Source: Bacillota bacterium (GTDB taxonomy: Bacteria; Bacillota; Clostridia; Monoglobales; Firm-18). From it: 64,000 nt of DNA. The position numbers were made by a program, and so were the translations under genes. The stretch covers positions 61,352 to 125,351 of the forward strand of contig JALOAJ010000004.1 in the NCBI GenBank assembly GCA_023228885.1, given 5' to 3'. The notes beneath the pieces are model-generated. The model was not told the DNA's origin, made no database searches, and saw only the letters and a program-made list of their open reading frames with translations. Positions 53,499-63,191 of the stretch are shown here, piece by piece (positions within the stretch are counted from its first letter, which is position 1; each line of letters begins with the position of its first letter).

Positions 53499-54191
53499 TT
53501 ATAAACCAAACCCACACTCATATAAAAACATTTCCGATTGATTACCGTCGGCAATAGTTTTTTCAAAGGAACAATATACTGTTACTTGTGTAAACCCGGT
53601 TTCATACAAATATTGCTCCATTTCGCCTAATTCATAAAGGTGCGTTTGAAAATTCATATATTCCCTTTGAATCAGCTTTGCGCCATCATATAATTCATAA
53701 ATGCTTGGAGAAAATTGTGTTTGGGTTTTTTCATCATAATAGTTTTTGTTTTTTAAAAGTAAATCAAAGCCCTCTTTTGTTTTTACTGAAACAGAAACTT
53801 TGTAGTCTGTATCATCAGAGCATCTTGTTGCTATTGTATCAACTGCAAAGACAAATTTCCCACCCACATTCAATAAATCTTTCATTTTACGCAAAATCTT
53901 TTTATATTCGTTAATATCCGTAAGTAAAGATAGGGAACCGGAAGTAATAAAAATATAATCAAACTTTTCTTTTGAATTATATTCCAATATATTAGTTTCA
54001 GTCACCTGTGCATTATGAGCTTTTCGCCTTAGCTTTTCAAGCATTTCCTTTGATAAATCTATTCCGCTGATGTTAAAGCCTTTTTCTAAAAATGGTATTA
54101 AAAAACGACCGCTGCCACACAAAGGTTCTAATATTTTATTTTCTTTTTTTGCGTGTGAAAGATAAAACTTCATTATTTCTTCGTGGCGCAA
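53499..54191 (-). CDS. class I SAM-dependent methyltransferase, N-terminus possibly shortened
   Basis: 230 aa. SAM-binding motif I LEPLCGSGRFLIPF near residue 20, motif II GIDLSKEML and motif IV FDYIFITSGSLSLL, as in Methyltransf_25 proteins. The substrate is unknown. The start is a TTG without a ribosome binding site. The frame continues upstream for 11 protein-like codons (VSPFAEKCPLR) to a TGA, so the true N-terminus may be lost. The aadE-like pseudogene begins 31 bases downstream on the same strand. Confidence 0.7.
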   Translation of the reverse strand: MRHEEIMKFYLSHAKKENKILEPLCGSGRFLIPFLEKGFNISGIDLSKEMLEKLRRKAHNAQVTETNILEYNSKEKFDYIFITSGSLSLLTDINEYKKILRKMKDLLNVGGKFVFAVDTIATRCSDDTDYKVSVSVKTKEGFDLLLKNKNYYDEKTQTQFSPSIYELYDGAKLIQREYMNFQTHLYELGEMEQYLYETGFTQVTVYCSFEKTIADGNQSEMFLYECGFGL

Positions 54192-54242
54192 CCTCAGAGG
54201 ACACTTCTCTGCAAATGGGGAAACTCAAAATAATATTTGCTA

Positions 54243-54271
54243 TTGACTATTAATTTTTAAAAGTATATAAT
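54243..54271 (+). promoter_or_regulatory. promoter of the 54302 gene
   Basis: TTGACT (54243-54248), 17-base spacer, TATAAT (54266-54271), with AGGAGTG before the ATG at 54302. Confidence 0.8.
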
Positions 54272-54301
54272 GTCCATATTATGTTTTTAGGAGTGTGCCA
54301 G

Positions 54302-55081
54302 ATGATAAAAAGGATTGCCGCAACTATGTGTTTTTTGATTGTAGTTACAATTTTTGCCGGTGGCGCGGTTATATATTGTGAGGAGCAGCCCCCCGAGATT
54401 TATATTAAGTTAAAAGATGATGGCTCAACCGGCATGACGCTCAATTTGACTATGCAGGGCGGCGATGTTGCGCAAATGGCTGATATATACAGGATGACGC
54501 TTGAAGATAACGGATATACCGTTGACTTTGACGAAGGCGAAAATACCATGAATATAAGCCAGGATTTTCCGGTGGAAGACGGTTACTTTTTAGACCTTTT
54601 ATTTTTTGGCGCAGGAAGAATTGAGTTTGCAGAGTTTAAAAACTTCTTTTCAACAGGATATGCAATCAAAACAACTGTTTTTAACCAAAAGAATAGTGAG
54701 CCGGGACAGGTTCGTTTGAAGTTAAACATTGAAACGCCCGTTAAAGCAAAGTTTTCCAATGCTATAATCCGTGAAAAAAGAAATAATCTTTGGGAGATAG
54801 CATCCGGTCAAAAAAACGAAATATCAATGGGTTTTAAAAAGATAAACACCATACCATTGGTCAGCACACTTTTTGCATTTATAATTTTGATTCTTTTGGT
54901 TGTATTTGCAATAACAAACACAAAAAAACAAGCGGATAAAAAACTCCAAGATGCAGAATTTACAGAAACTGTTGACGCTTTACCGATACAAGACGATGAA
55001 GATAATGAGGATTTAAGCGAAAATGACTACGATGCAGAAGAACCGGAAGATACGGAAGAAGGTTCAGACGAGGGACTATAA
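54302..55081 (+). CDS. single-pass membrane protein of unknown function with acidic cytoplasmic tail
   Basis: 259 aa. N-terminal signal or anchor (5-27), an extracytoplasmic beta-rich domain of about 150 residues, a membrane helix at about 187-207, then a tail of 50 residues rich in Asp and Glu. I do not recognise the family. The first half has the feel of a small lipoprotein-like beta domain (GMTLNLTMQGGDVAQM). ATG 54302 was preferred over the upstream 54281 because AGGAG lies nine bases before it. It precedes a gene for another small exported protein, then yycH. Confidence 0.7.
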   Translation: MIKRIAATMCFLIVVTIFAGGAVIYCEEQPPEIYIKLKDDGSTGMTLNLTMQGGDVAQMADIYRMTLEDNGYTVDFDEGENTMNISQDFPVEDGYFLDLLFFGAGRIEFAEFKNFFSTGYAIKTTVFNQKNSEPGQVRLKLNIETPVKAKFSNAIIREKRNNLWEIASGQKNEISMGFKKINTIPLVSTLFAFIILILLVVFAITNTKKQADKKLQDAEFTETVDALPIQDDEDNEDLSENDYDAEEPEDTEEGSDEGL

Positions 55082-55108
55082 GTTGTTGAGAATGTAATAT
55101 AATTGTAA

Positions 55109-55137
55109 TTGCATAAATGATATAAGTATGATAAAAT
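55109..55137 (+). promoter_or_regulatory. candidate promoter for the 55179 to apbE unit
   Basis: TTGCAT (55109-55114), 17-base spacer, TAAAAT (55132-55137). It lies about 40 bases before the ATG at 55179. Confidence 0.5.
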
Positions 55138-55178
55138 ATTGTTGTCGAGATATAACTAATTATGTTTGGAGTGTTTAT

Positions 55179-55625
55179 ATGAAAATTTCAAAAGCACTTA
55201 TTATATCAATCCTAATTATTGCCTTTATAGGCATAACGGCAAGTGCAATGCCTGACAGCCTTTTACCCGGTGAAGAAGGGAATACGGCGGAGCTTATCGT
55301 TATTACTAAACCGCCCAAAGATAGGTCGGCAACATTTGACCGTTCGTATGTTATTTCCGGTTACGGAAAAGAAGGAACCTTGGTTGCAATATACAAGTTG
55401 GCTGGGGGCGTTTTTGTAAAAACGGATTATGAGTGGCAAATCGGCGCAAGTACATATTTTGCAATACCCATTGAACTTGATGGTCGTAAGAATATTTTGC
55501 GTTGCAGGGCAGAGGACGGCAACGGAAATTTTCAGCATGCCAGGTTAGAAATAACATATTTGGGCAACAGTATATCGGATATGGTAAAAAATATCACCGT
55601 TGACCCATCTAATATTCCGTACTGA
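55179..55625 (+). CDS. small secreted protein with Ig-like fold
   Basis: 148 aa. Signal peptide 1-24 (cleavage after ITASA). The rest has the strand pattern of a bacterial Ig-like domain (VISGYGKEGTLVAIYK, DGRKNILRCRAEDGNG). No enzyme motif. ATG 55179 follows TTTGGAG; the frame is open further upstream but without a start region. Followed 33 bases later by yycH. Confidence 0.65.
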   Translation: MKISKALIISILIIAFIGITASAMPDSLLPGEEGNTAELIVITKPPKDRSATFDRSYVISGYGKEGTLVAIYKLAGGVFVKTDYEWQIGASTYFAIPIELDGRKNILRCRAEDGNGNFQHARLEITYLGNSISDMVKNITVDPSNIPY

Positions 55626-55658
55626 TACGCCTTTTTAAAAATGCCGGAGTTGATATAA

Positions 55659-57050
55659 TTGCGCAAAGAACAAATTAAATCTGTTGTTTTGGTTTTGCTT
55701 ATTTTAAACTGCGTTCAACTCACAGGGCAAATATGGTTTAATAAAAAATTATGGCCCGGTGGCTATAATTTTTTTGCTTTTAACTTTTCTTCAACAGCTA
55801 TGAATGCGGTAAAACCTCAAAGGTTGGTAATAAACGGTGGAAATGCACGAGAGGTTTATTATCCAAGGCAAAAGCAGTATAACGACATATATAAAAATGT
55901 AACAAATATTATTGCAAACTTTATTGACAGCGATGATTTAAGAGGAACCGCTGCCGTAAAAGATGACTGGAAAACCTTTTTAAAGGACAAGTCCATTTTG
56001 CTAAGCTATGGGCATAGTATGGATTCGGGCAGCTTTACAAGCAGCTTTAATAAGGCTGTCACGGGTTTTCCTTATGTAGGGGTTTTATCTGATGTGCTTA
56101 TTACAGGCGATGGTGTAACAAATGAAACTATTGTGTGTATCTTTAACAGTATAACCGAAACAGCGGTGACATATCGGCTTGAAGGGGGCGGCGAAAGCTT
56201 TTTAAAGTATATTGAGTCTGCCACTTTTGGAAAAAATCATAACAAATCCTTTGCCTTTGAGCTGTTTTGGGATTTAAATCGGGAAAACACTTCAATTGAA
56301 CGAAGTGTGTTGGTTGATTCTTTTGTGCTTTTGCCTATGGACAATGAAAGCGTAAATTTAATAACTGCTGAAAATCCTTTGGAAAACGATTTTACTATTT
56401 TTGATGGTATAGTTTCCGCCCTGGGTTATACGCCAAGCACCCTTAGAAAATCAGTTTCGGAAAATGACAATGTTGCCAGCTATGTTGAAAACAGCGCCAC
56501 AATAAAAATAAGTCCATCCGGAATGATTGAATATAGCGCGGTTGACCCTCAAAGAGGGATACCATTGCAGACCGGAAAAGCAGATTCGTTGAATGTTGTA
56601 AATAAGGTGTTTGAAATTACAGAGGGGATTTATCGGCAAATCGGCATAGACGATATTCCCAATATATATATATCATCCGATTTGATTGCGCAAAAGGGCG
56701 AGCGTTTTATTTTGAAAATGAATTACAGCCATAATGGTAAACCGATATTTGTATATTCAAAAGACAACTTAGCGCCTGTTGATGCCATACATGCCGAAGT
56801 AGAGGGCGGTTATTTAAAAAGCTTTAAAATGTTCATCAGAACATTTAACGAAATTGATGATGTTGCAACAACCGTTCCGGTAATAACTGCATTTGATGAG
56901 CTTGCAAAGCAAATAGGTAAGACAAGAAAGGTCTTAATTGAAGATGTTTTTAAATGCTATATTATCAAAGACAGCCTTGCAGAAATTGCTTGGGGCGTTA
57001 AAACGGATGATGTAAACGATAACATCATTATAATAAATTTTGATGATTAA
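55659..57050 (+). CDS. yycH: YycH-like regulatory membrane protein
   Basis: 463 aa. One N-terminal membrane helix (8-28), the rest extracytoplasmic. The pattern SVVLVLLILNCVQLTGQIWF and the long beta-rich domain with late FDELAKQIG match YycH. In Bacillus, YycH and YycI hold the WalK sensor kinase in check. Start TTG 55659 lies after CCGGAG. No walR or walK gene is present within the window, unlike the Bacillus operon. Twelve bases separate it from yycI. Confidence 0.8.
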   Translation: MRKEQIKSVVLVLLILNCVQLTGQIWFNKKLWPGGYNFFAFNFSSTAMNAVKPQRLVINGGNAREVYYPRQKQYNDIYKNVTNIIANFIDSDDLRGTAAVKDDWKTFLKDKSILLSYGHSMDSGSFTSSFNKAVTGFPYVGVLSDVLITGDGVTNETIVCIFNSITETAVTYRLEGGGESFLKYIESATFGKNHNKSFAFELFWDLNRENTSIERSVLVDSFVLLPMDNESVNLITAENPLENDFTIFDGIVSALGYTPSTLRKSVSENDNVASYVENSATIKISPSGMIEYSAVDPQRGIPLQTGKADSLNVVNKVFEITEGIYRQIGIDDIPNIYISSDLIAQKGERFILKMNYSHNGKPIFVYSKDNLAPVDAIHAEVEGGYLKSFKMFIRTFNEIDDVATTVPVITAFDELAKQIGKTRKVLIEDVFKCYIIKDSLAEIAWGVKTDDVNDNIIIINFDD

Positions 57051-57062
57051 GGTGGTGTAAGG

Positions 57063-57884
57063 GTGGAATGGGGCAGGGTTAAATCAATAATGATAGGCGT
57101 TTTTTTTGTTGTAAATATATTTTTATTGGCTCGTTATTTTCAAGATACAAAAACAAGCTTTAACATTAGGTCAGAAGTGATTGAAAATACAGTTTTAATT
57201 TTGGAAAGCAACGGAATAAACATAAACCCTAACATTATTCCACGCAAGATGCAAGATGTTCGTGTTTTTGATATTATAAACGAATTTGAAACACCAAAGT
57301 CGGCTGCTGATGCATTTTGGTCGGCTGCAAAAGATGAAGGCGTTGATTTTTTTAATCCCAAATATGTGCTGGCTGATGAAAATTCTTTTGAATATCATGC
57401 TGAACAATATGAAAAATCGCGAATTTTAAACGAAACTGATGCGCTATCATTTTCCAAAAACATCATCGCTCTTTTAAGGCTTGGCGGCAATATTCCATTT
57501 GCAAATACTATACAAAGCAATAACGAGGGGTACAAAGCGGTGTTTACTCCTGAATTTGACGGCTTGAAAATTTTAGACTGTTATCTTAGTTTTGAGTTCA
57601 CTGCCGATGCCATAACGATATATGGGCATAACTGGCTTAACGGAAACATAACCGGCGGGGGAATGACGCAAATTTTGCCTGTAACGGAAGTGCTGTTAAA
57701 CTTTTCAACAAGCGAGTTAAAGCAAAATATAAGCATTGATGATATAACGTTTGGATATTACTTGGGCAGCAGACAAGGTAAGATTATTACTGTAACCGCT
57801 GTTCCGGTGTGGGAAATTAAAACATCCGATAATTATTATTTTTATTATGATGCTGTAAACGGTGATTTGCTTGAACAGAGTTAG
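57063..57884 (+). CDS. yycI: YycI-like regulatory membrane protein
   Basis: 273 aa. N-terminus MEWGRVKSIMIGVFFVVN then a membrane helix, the hallmark of YycI (MDWxRxKTIFI), with an extracytoplasmic domain like that of YycH. It should pair with YycH at the membrane. Start GTG 57063 with AAGGTGGTG before it. The apbE reading frame begins inside its 3' end, so the two are translationally linked. Confidence 0.82.
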   Translation: MEWGRVKSIMIGVFFVVNIFLLARYFQDTKTSFNIRSEVIENTVLILESNGININPNIIPRKMQDVRVFDIINEFETPKSAADAFWSAAKDEGVDFFNPKYVLADENSFEYHAEQYEKSRILNETDALSFSKNIIALLRLGGNIPFANTIQSNNEGYKAVFTPEFDGLKILDCYLSFEFTADAITIYGHNWLNGNITGGGMTQILPVTEVLLNFSTSELKQNISIDDITFGYYLGSRQGKIITVTAVPVWEIKTSDNYYFYYDAVNGDLLEQS

Positions 57885-58971
57885 TTATAAAACTTTTATT
57901 CAAAGCTTGGTGTCATTTGTGAAACGAAAAATAGTTTTACAAAGTGCAACGGCTTTGTTTTTGTTGCTGATTTTAGCTGTTTCGCTTTTTGAGCATAATA
58001 GCAAAAAAAGATACGAAACCGAGTTTATCGGGCTTTTTGACACTTTTACTAAAATAGTTGCATACACAAACAGCAAGGAAGAATTTGCCCACCTTTCGGA
58101 AACTATATATGAGATGCTTTCGGAATATCATAAATTATATGATATATATAATGATTATGACGGGATAAACAATATAAAAACCATAAACGATAATGCGGGT
58201 ATTGCGCCGATAAAGGTTAACAAAGAAATAGTTGATTTAATATTATTTTCAAAAGAGCAACATATGAAAACAGACGGATATGTTAACATAGCATTTGGCA
58301 GCGTGCTAAATATTTGGCATAATTATCGAACAAATGGGCTTTCCAATCCGAAAAATGCCCAATTACCGCCGATTGATTTATTAAAAACCGCCGCGCTTCA
58401 CGCAGAGATTGACAATGTAATTGTTGATGAAAAAGAATCTACCGTTTATTTGACCGATTCGAAAATGAGCCTTGATGTCGGCGCGGTTGCCAAGGGTTAC
58501 GCAGCGGAACAAGCCGCCAAAATGGCAAAGGAGCATGGTTTTGCTTCAGTCCTTATCAGCATCGGCGGGAATATCCGCACGGTAGGAGAACGGGCAAAAA
58601 AAACGCCTTGGCTTGTGGGCGTTGAAAGCCCTATCAAAGAAAATGAAGGCGTGTTTTTACAAGAGGTTTTGCTAAGCGATTTTTCACTTGTTACAAGCGG
58701 TGGCTACAACAGGTATTATACAGCAGACGACAAGCGATATCATCATATAATCAACCCGGAAACCTTATACCCTTCAAATTATTATTTGTCGGTAACAATA
58801 CTTTGCAAAGACAGCGGTGTTGCAGATGCTTTATCCACAGCGGTGTTTAATATGCCGTTTAATGAAGGATTTGAATTTATTGATAAAATGCCGGACACCG
58901 AAGGGTTATGGGTTTTGAATACAGGAGAGGTCAAGTACAGCAAAAACTTTAATCATTTTTTAAGCAAATAG
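57871..58971 (+). CDS. apbE: FAD:protein FMN transferase (ApbE family), membrane-anchored
   Basis: About 366 aa. N-terminal membrane anchor at about 24-45, then an ApbE domain: the early FDTFTKI, the YVNIAFGSVLNIWH segment, the core SLDVGAVAKGYAAEQ near residue 208, the ISIGGNIRTVG segment and the Mg-binding late HHIINPETLYP. ApbE moves FMN from FAD to Ser/Thr of exported flavoproteins. The start is uncertain: GTG 57862, TTG 57871 (GGTG before it) and GTG 57910 are possible. No FMN-binding target protein lies nearby. Confidence 0.9.
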   Translation: MNRVSYKTFIQSLVSFVKRKIVLQSATALFLLLILAVSLFEHNSKKRYETEFIGLFDTFTKIVAYTNSKEEFAHLSETIYEMLSEYHKLYDIYNDYDGINNIKTINDNAGIAPIKVNKEIVDLILFSKEQHMKTDGYVNIAFGSVLNIWHNYRTNGLSNPKNAQLPPIDLLKTAALHAEIDNVIVDEKESTVYLTDSKMSLDVGAVAKGYAAEQAAKMAKEHGFASVLISIGGNIRTVGERAKKTPWLVGVESPIKENEGVFLQEVLLSDFSLVTSGGYNRYYTADDKRYHHIINPETLYPSNYYLSVTILCKDSGVADALSTAVFNMPFNEGFEFIDKMPDTEGLWVLNTGEVKYSKNFNHFLSK

Positions 58972-58980
58972 CGTTATGAG

Positions 58981-59009
58981 TTGACAAAAAAATGTTCATT
59001 TGCTAAAAT
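58981..59009 (+). promoter_or_regulatory. promoter of htpG
   Basis: TTGACA (58981-58986), 17-base spacer, TAAAAT (59004-59009), about 27 bases before GGAGG. No CIRCE inverted repeat was seen. Confidence 0.8.
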
Positions 59010-59042
59010 TGTGTAAGCATAATAATATTGGAGGTAAAACTT

Positions 59043-60779
59043 ATGTCAAGTAAAGGGAACATAAAGGTTAATGCGAAAAACATTTTTCCGATAATAAAAA
59101 AATGGCTTTATTCCGATAAAGATATTTTTGTAAGGGAACTTGTTGTAAATGGCTGCGATGCAATTACAAAGCTTAAAAAGCTGCAATCGCTTGGTGAGGC
59201 AACCTTTGATGAAACGCCGCGTATTGATGTTTTGGTTGATGAAAAAAACAAAACCATCACAATTTCGGATAATGGAATCGGCATGACGGAAGAAGAAGTA
59301 AAAAAATATATAAATCAGATTGCTTTTTCGGGCGCCGAGGAATTTTTAGAAAAATATAAAGACCAAAACGAGCAAAACCAAATAATCGGGCACTTCGGGC
59401 TTGGTTTTTATTCTGCATTTATGGTTGCAAAGTATGTTGTCATCGAAACAAAATCGTATAGCGACGAGTCTGCTGTTCGCTGGTCATGCAGCGGCGGAAC
59501 TCAATATGAAATAACAGACAGCAAAAAAGAAACGCGTGGAACGGAAATTACCCTCCATGTTGATGATGAAAGCGAAGATTTTTTGATTGTTGAAAAGTTG
59601 CGTTCCGTATTGCTAAAATATTGCAACTTTTTGCCGTATGAAATCTTTTTAAACGGCGAAGAAAAGCCTGTAAACGATATCGAGCCTCTTTGGACAAAGT
59701 CGCCCGGGGAATGCACAGAGGAGCAGTATAAAGAATTTTATCATAAGCTGTTTAGCGATTTTAACGCTCCGCTGTTGTGGATTCACTTAAATGTCGATTT
59801 TCCGTTTAAGCTAAAGGGGATTTTATATTTTCCAAAACTCACCCATGAGTTTGAATCTGCACAGGGAAAAATTAAACTATATAATAACCAGGTTTTTGTT
59901 GCGGATAACATAAAAGAGGTTATACCGGAGTATTTAATGCTGTTAAAAGGCGTCATAGATTGTCCGGATTTGCCTCTTAATGTTTCAAGAAGCGCATTGC
60001 AAAACGATGGAACGGTGGCAAAAATTTCTGCCCACATAACAAAAAAGGTTGCAGATAAGCTGTTATCTATGCACAAAGAGCAACGCGAAAAATTTAATAG
60101 CGACTGGTCGGACATAGCCCCGTTTATTGAATATGGATGCATGAACGATGAAAAATTTTATAAAAAGCTAAAGCCGATTATTCAAGCCAAAACAACAGAC
60201 GGCGATTATGTTACGCTTGAAGAATATGCAAACGAAAATAATAAAGAACTGACATATGTTACAAACGAGAGCGCACAGGCGCAATATATTAAGATGCTTA
60301 AAGAGGACGGAAAAAAGGCATTGGTTTTTCCTCATGTTATTGACATTCATTTTATAAGCTTTCTTGAAATGAAAGAGCAATGGAAGTTTACACGCATAGA
60401 CACACTTCCTGAACAGACAAGCGATGATAAGGAGTTGCTTGAAATTTTTACAAAGGCATTGGATAAAAAAGAATTAAAGGTTACCACCTCACCATTAAAA
60501 ACAAATATGCCTGCATTGATAGTTCAAGACGAGCAAATGCGTAGAATGAGCGATTTTTCCAAAATGTTTGGGAATGCGCCCATGCCCGAAACATTTATCC
60601 TTGTTTTAAATTCCGAAAGCAAGATAATAAAGGGGCTGCCAAAGTTGGACAGTGATAAACAATCCCTTTTATGCAAACAGATTTATGACATCGCGCGAAT
60701 TGGCAATTCATCGCTAACTCCGGATGAGTTGACCGATTTTGTGGAAAGAAGCGCAAAGCTGCTTGAGAAAATGATTTAA
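59043..60779 (+). CDS. htpG: Hsp90-family chaperone HtpG
   Basis: 578 aa. GHKL ATPase domain with ELVVNGCDAITKL near 32 (usually ELISNASDA), DNGIGM near 77 and GHFGLGFYSAFMV near 118. The middle domain has the catalytic-loop Arg region NVSRSALQ. Slightly shorter than E. coli HtpG. ATG 59043 follows TTGGAGG. ATP-dependent chaperone of the cytosol. A hairpin follows, whose T run faces the opposite gene. Confidence 0.95.
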   Translation: MSSKGNIKVNAKNIFPIIKKWLYSDKDIFVRELVVNGCDAITKLKKLQSLGEATFDETPRIDVLVDEKNKTITISDNGIGMTEEEVKKYINQIAFSGAEEFLEKYKDQNEQNQIIGHFGLGFYSAFMVAKYVVIETKSYSDESAVRWSCSGGTQYEITDSKKETRGTEITLHVDDESEDFLIVEKLRSVLLKYCNFLPYEIFLNGEEKPVNDIEPLWTKSPGECTEEQYKEFYHKLFSDFNAPLLWIHLNVDFPFKLKGILYFPKLTHEFESAQGKIKLYNNQVFVADNIKEVIPEYLMLLKGVIDCPDLPLNVSRSALQNDGTVAKISAHITKKVADKLLSMHKEQREKFNSDWSDIAPFIEYGCMNDEKFYKKLKPIIQAKTTDGDYVTLEEYANENNKELTYVTNESAQAQYIKMLKEDGKKALVFPHVIDIHFISFLEMKEQWKFTRIDTLPEQTSDDKELLEIFTKALDKKELKVTTSPLKTNMPALIVQDEQMRRMSDFSKMFGNAPMPETFILVLNSESKIIKGLPKLDSDKQSLLCKQIYDIARIGNSSLTPDELTDFVERSAKLLEKMI

Positions 60780-60780
60780 A

Positions 60781-60823
60781 CCAAAAAAATTATGCTGCAC
60801 TGTATTAAATACAGTGCAGCATA
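60781..60823 (-). terminator. terminator of nadE and end hairpin for htpG
   Basis: Perfect 14-base arms, 60791-60804 (TATGCTGCACTGTA) and 60810-60823. On the minus strand the stem is followed by a run of T (complement of 60783-60789), so it ends the nadE operon. On the plus side there is no T run. Confidence 0.88.
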
Positions 60824-60835
60824 GCTACAATACGA

Positions 60836-62761
60836 TTATAACCTTTCAAGCCACAGCTTTACTTGCGCATCAGACGGCATTTTCCAATCGGTTCGGGGCG
60901 ATAAGGAAACAGAGCCTATCTTCGGACCGTCAGGCAAGCAGGAACGCTTAAACTGGTTTGCAAAAAAACGAGTTATAAAAATTTTCAAGCATTTTTTGAT
61001 GTAAGTTTCGTCATATTTTTTATCAAAAGCGTTGTTCGCCAAAAACAATATTTTTTCAGGTGTAAATCCAAACCGAAGAAAATAATACAGGAAAAAATCA
61101 TGCAAATCATAATTTCCGATTATTTCTTCGGTTTTTTGCATGATAACGCCTTCCTTGCTCGGAAGCAATTCCGGCGAAATTGGCGTTTTTAATATATTTT
61201 GAATTATTTTTTTAATTTCACCATCAAAAATGTTTTTGCCTATCCAATCAACCAAGCGAAATACAAGCGTTTTTGGGATTCCTATATTTACCGCATACAT
61301 TGAAATATGGTCTCCCCCATAGGTGGTCCAGCCCAATGCAAGCTCGGACAAATCACCTGTGCCTATCACAAGCCCGCCCTTGGCGTTTGCAATATCCATC
61401 AGTATTTGCGTCCGCTCACGCGCCTGCGCATTTTCGAAAGTTGTGTCGGTGTTGTTTATATTATGACCAATATCGTTAAAATGCTGTTTGCAGGCTTTTG
61501 TGATATCAATTTCGTATGCGCTTACGCCCAACAGCTCCATAAGCCGTTTTGCATTATCAAGCGTCTTTTTTGTTGTGCCGAAACCCGGCATGGTTACCGC
61601 TATAATGTTACTTCTTTCAATTTTTAAAATATCCGCCGCATGAACGGTTATAAGCAAAGCAAGGGTTGAATCAAGCCCGCCCGATACGCCTATTACAGGA
61701 GTTTTAATGTTGGTGTGTCGAAGCCTTTTTGCAAGTGCATAGGCAGAAGTATTATATATTTCATCCATACGGCTGTTTTTAGCATTGTCTTCTTTCGGCA
61801 AAAAAGGAAAAGGGCTGACAAAACGAGTTAATTTTTCAAGCTTTATTTCGTCCGCATTAATTTCAACAGTTTGATAAGTCCTTTTGTGCTCAAGTACACT
61901 ATAAAATGTTGTTCTTTTTTTTCTGTCCGCATCAATGCGCTGCAAATCTATTTCGGAATAAAATATATTGCTTTCAAACGAATATTGTTTTTTATCGAGC
62001 AGCACCGCGCCATTTTCAGCAATTAGCGCATGTCCCGAATATAAAACATCCGTGCTTGATTCGCATACACCGGCAGACACCAAAAGATAGCCGCAATGTG
62101 ATGTAAAGCTTCGTTGCTTTACAATAGCCTTGGTATATGTATCCTTGCCCACAACAGAGGTTAGGGCGGATAAATTTAAAATTATGTTTGCGCCATTCAA
62201 TGCATGCATAGAGGAAGGAGGGGTGCTCGTCCACATATCCTCGCAAATTTCAACGGCAAATTTTAAATGATTGCAACTAAAAATTATGTTGCTGTCAAAA
62301 GGCGCTTTTTGCCCGCAAACCGTTATTGTTTTAAAAGGCGAACTCTCGCCGGAGAAAAACCATCTTGATTCGTTAAATTCATCATAATTGGGTATATATG
62401 TTTTAGGAACAATACCCGCAATTTTGCCTTTATGCAAAACCGCGGCACAATTATAAAGATGTACGCCATCATAAATAGGAAGACCCACAACGCTTATTAT
62501 ATCAATATTTACAGTATTCTTTAGTATATCGGACAGCCCGTTTAATGCACCTTGTTGAAGTGTTGCTGAAAAAAATAAATCACCGCAGCTAAACCCAGTA
62601 ATGTTAAGCTCGGGAAAAACGACAACTTGCGCATTGTTTTCATGCGCCTTTTTAATCAGCTTTACCGTTTCCATGCTGTTGCGCACCGTGTCGGCAACTT
62701 GGCAAGATGGAACAGCAGCTGCAACTTTAACAAAACCAAAGTTATCAATCAATATTTTCAC
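60836..62761 (-). CDS. nadE: glutamine-dependent NAD+ synthetase
   Basis: 641 aa. N-terminal nitrilase-type glutaminase: Glu in VFPELNITGF, Lys in IVPKTYIPNYDEF, Cys in VEICEDMW. C-terminal synthetase: ATP pyrophosphatase loop VSGGLDST near residue 345. It makes NAD from deamido-NAD with ammonia from glutamine. The GTG at 62761 overlaps the only GGGG; TTG 62752 lies at better spacing and could be the true start. It is last in the DUF6062-cdd-nadE operon. Confidence 0.95.
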   Translation of the reverse strand: MKILIDNFGFVKVAAAVPSCQVADTVRNSMETVKLIKKAHENNAQVVVFPELNITGFSCGDLFFSATLQQGALNGLSDILKNTVNIDIISVVGLPIYDGVHLYNCAAVLHKGKIAGIVPKTYIPNYDEFNESRWFFSGESSPFKTITVCGQKAPFDSNIIFSCNHLKFAVEICEDMWTSTPPSSMHALNGANIILNLSALTSVVGKDTYTKAIVKQRSFTSHCGYLLVSAGVCESSTDVLYSGHALIAENGAVLLDKKQYSFESNIFYSEIDLQRIDADRKKRTTFYSVLEHKRTYQTVEINADEIKLEKLTRFVSPFPFLPKEDNAKNSRMDEIYNTSAYALAKRLRHTNIKTPVIGVSGGLDSTLALLITVHAADILKIERSNIIAVTMPGFGTTKKTLDNAKRLMELLGVSAYEIDITKACKQHFNDIGHNINNTDTTFENAQARERTQILMDIANAKGGLVIGTGDLSELALGWTTYGGDHISMYAVNIGIPKTLVFRLVDWIGKNIFDGEIKKIIQNILKTPISPELLPSKEGVIMQKTEEIIGNYDLHDFFLYYFLRFGFTPEKILFLANNAFDKKYDETYIKKCLKIFITRFFANQFKRSCLPDGPKIGSVSLSPRTDWKMPSDAQVKLWLERL

Positions 62762-62766
62762 CCCAT

Positions 62767-63144
62767 TTAAAATCTAATAGGTAAAAGCTCGCGAAAAGTG
62801 TACTTAACATAATTTCCGCTACCATCGGCGCATAAAAGTATAAAATCATCGCTTACAAATTCGCTCATAAATTGAAGGCATATACCGCATGGAATAACCG
62901 GTTTATCGGTTGATGCCGATATGGCGATTTTTTCATAGTTTCTTTGACCTTCCGAAACGGCCTTTGTAAATGCGTTACGCTCGGCGCATATAGTCCCGCC
63001 ATATGATTTGTTTTCAACATTGCAGCCGGTTATAACAGAGCCGTCACTACACAAAAGAGCAGCTCCAACCTTGAAATTTGAATATACTGCATATGCGCTT
63101 TCTTGCATTTTAACAGAGGCTTTTATCAGGTTTAAATCGTCCAA
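62767..63144 (-). CDS. cdd: cytidine deaminase
   Basis: 125 aa tetrameric-type enzyme that deaminates cytidine and deoxycytidine. Zinc ligands and catalytic Glu lie in TICAERNAF and IPCGICLQF. N-terminal YSNFKVGAAL fits the family. Start TTG 63144 with GGGTGA before it. Five bases separate it from nadE. Confidence 0.95.
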   Translation of the reverse strand: MDDLNLIKASVKMQESAYAVYSNFKVGAALLCSDGSVITGCNVENKSYGGTICAERNAFTKAVSEGQRNYEKIAISASTDKPVIPCGICLQFMSEFVSDDFILLCADGSGNYVKYTFRELLPIRF

Positions 63145-63191
63145 TTAAAATCACCCTAATATAACTGTATTATATAAAAAAGTTTTTAACA

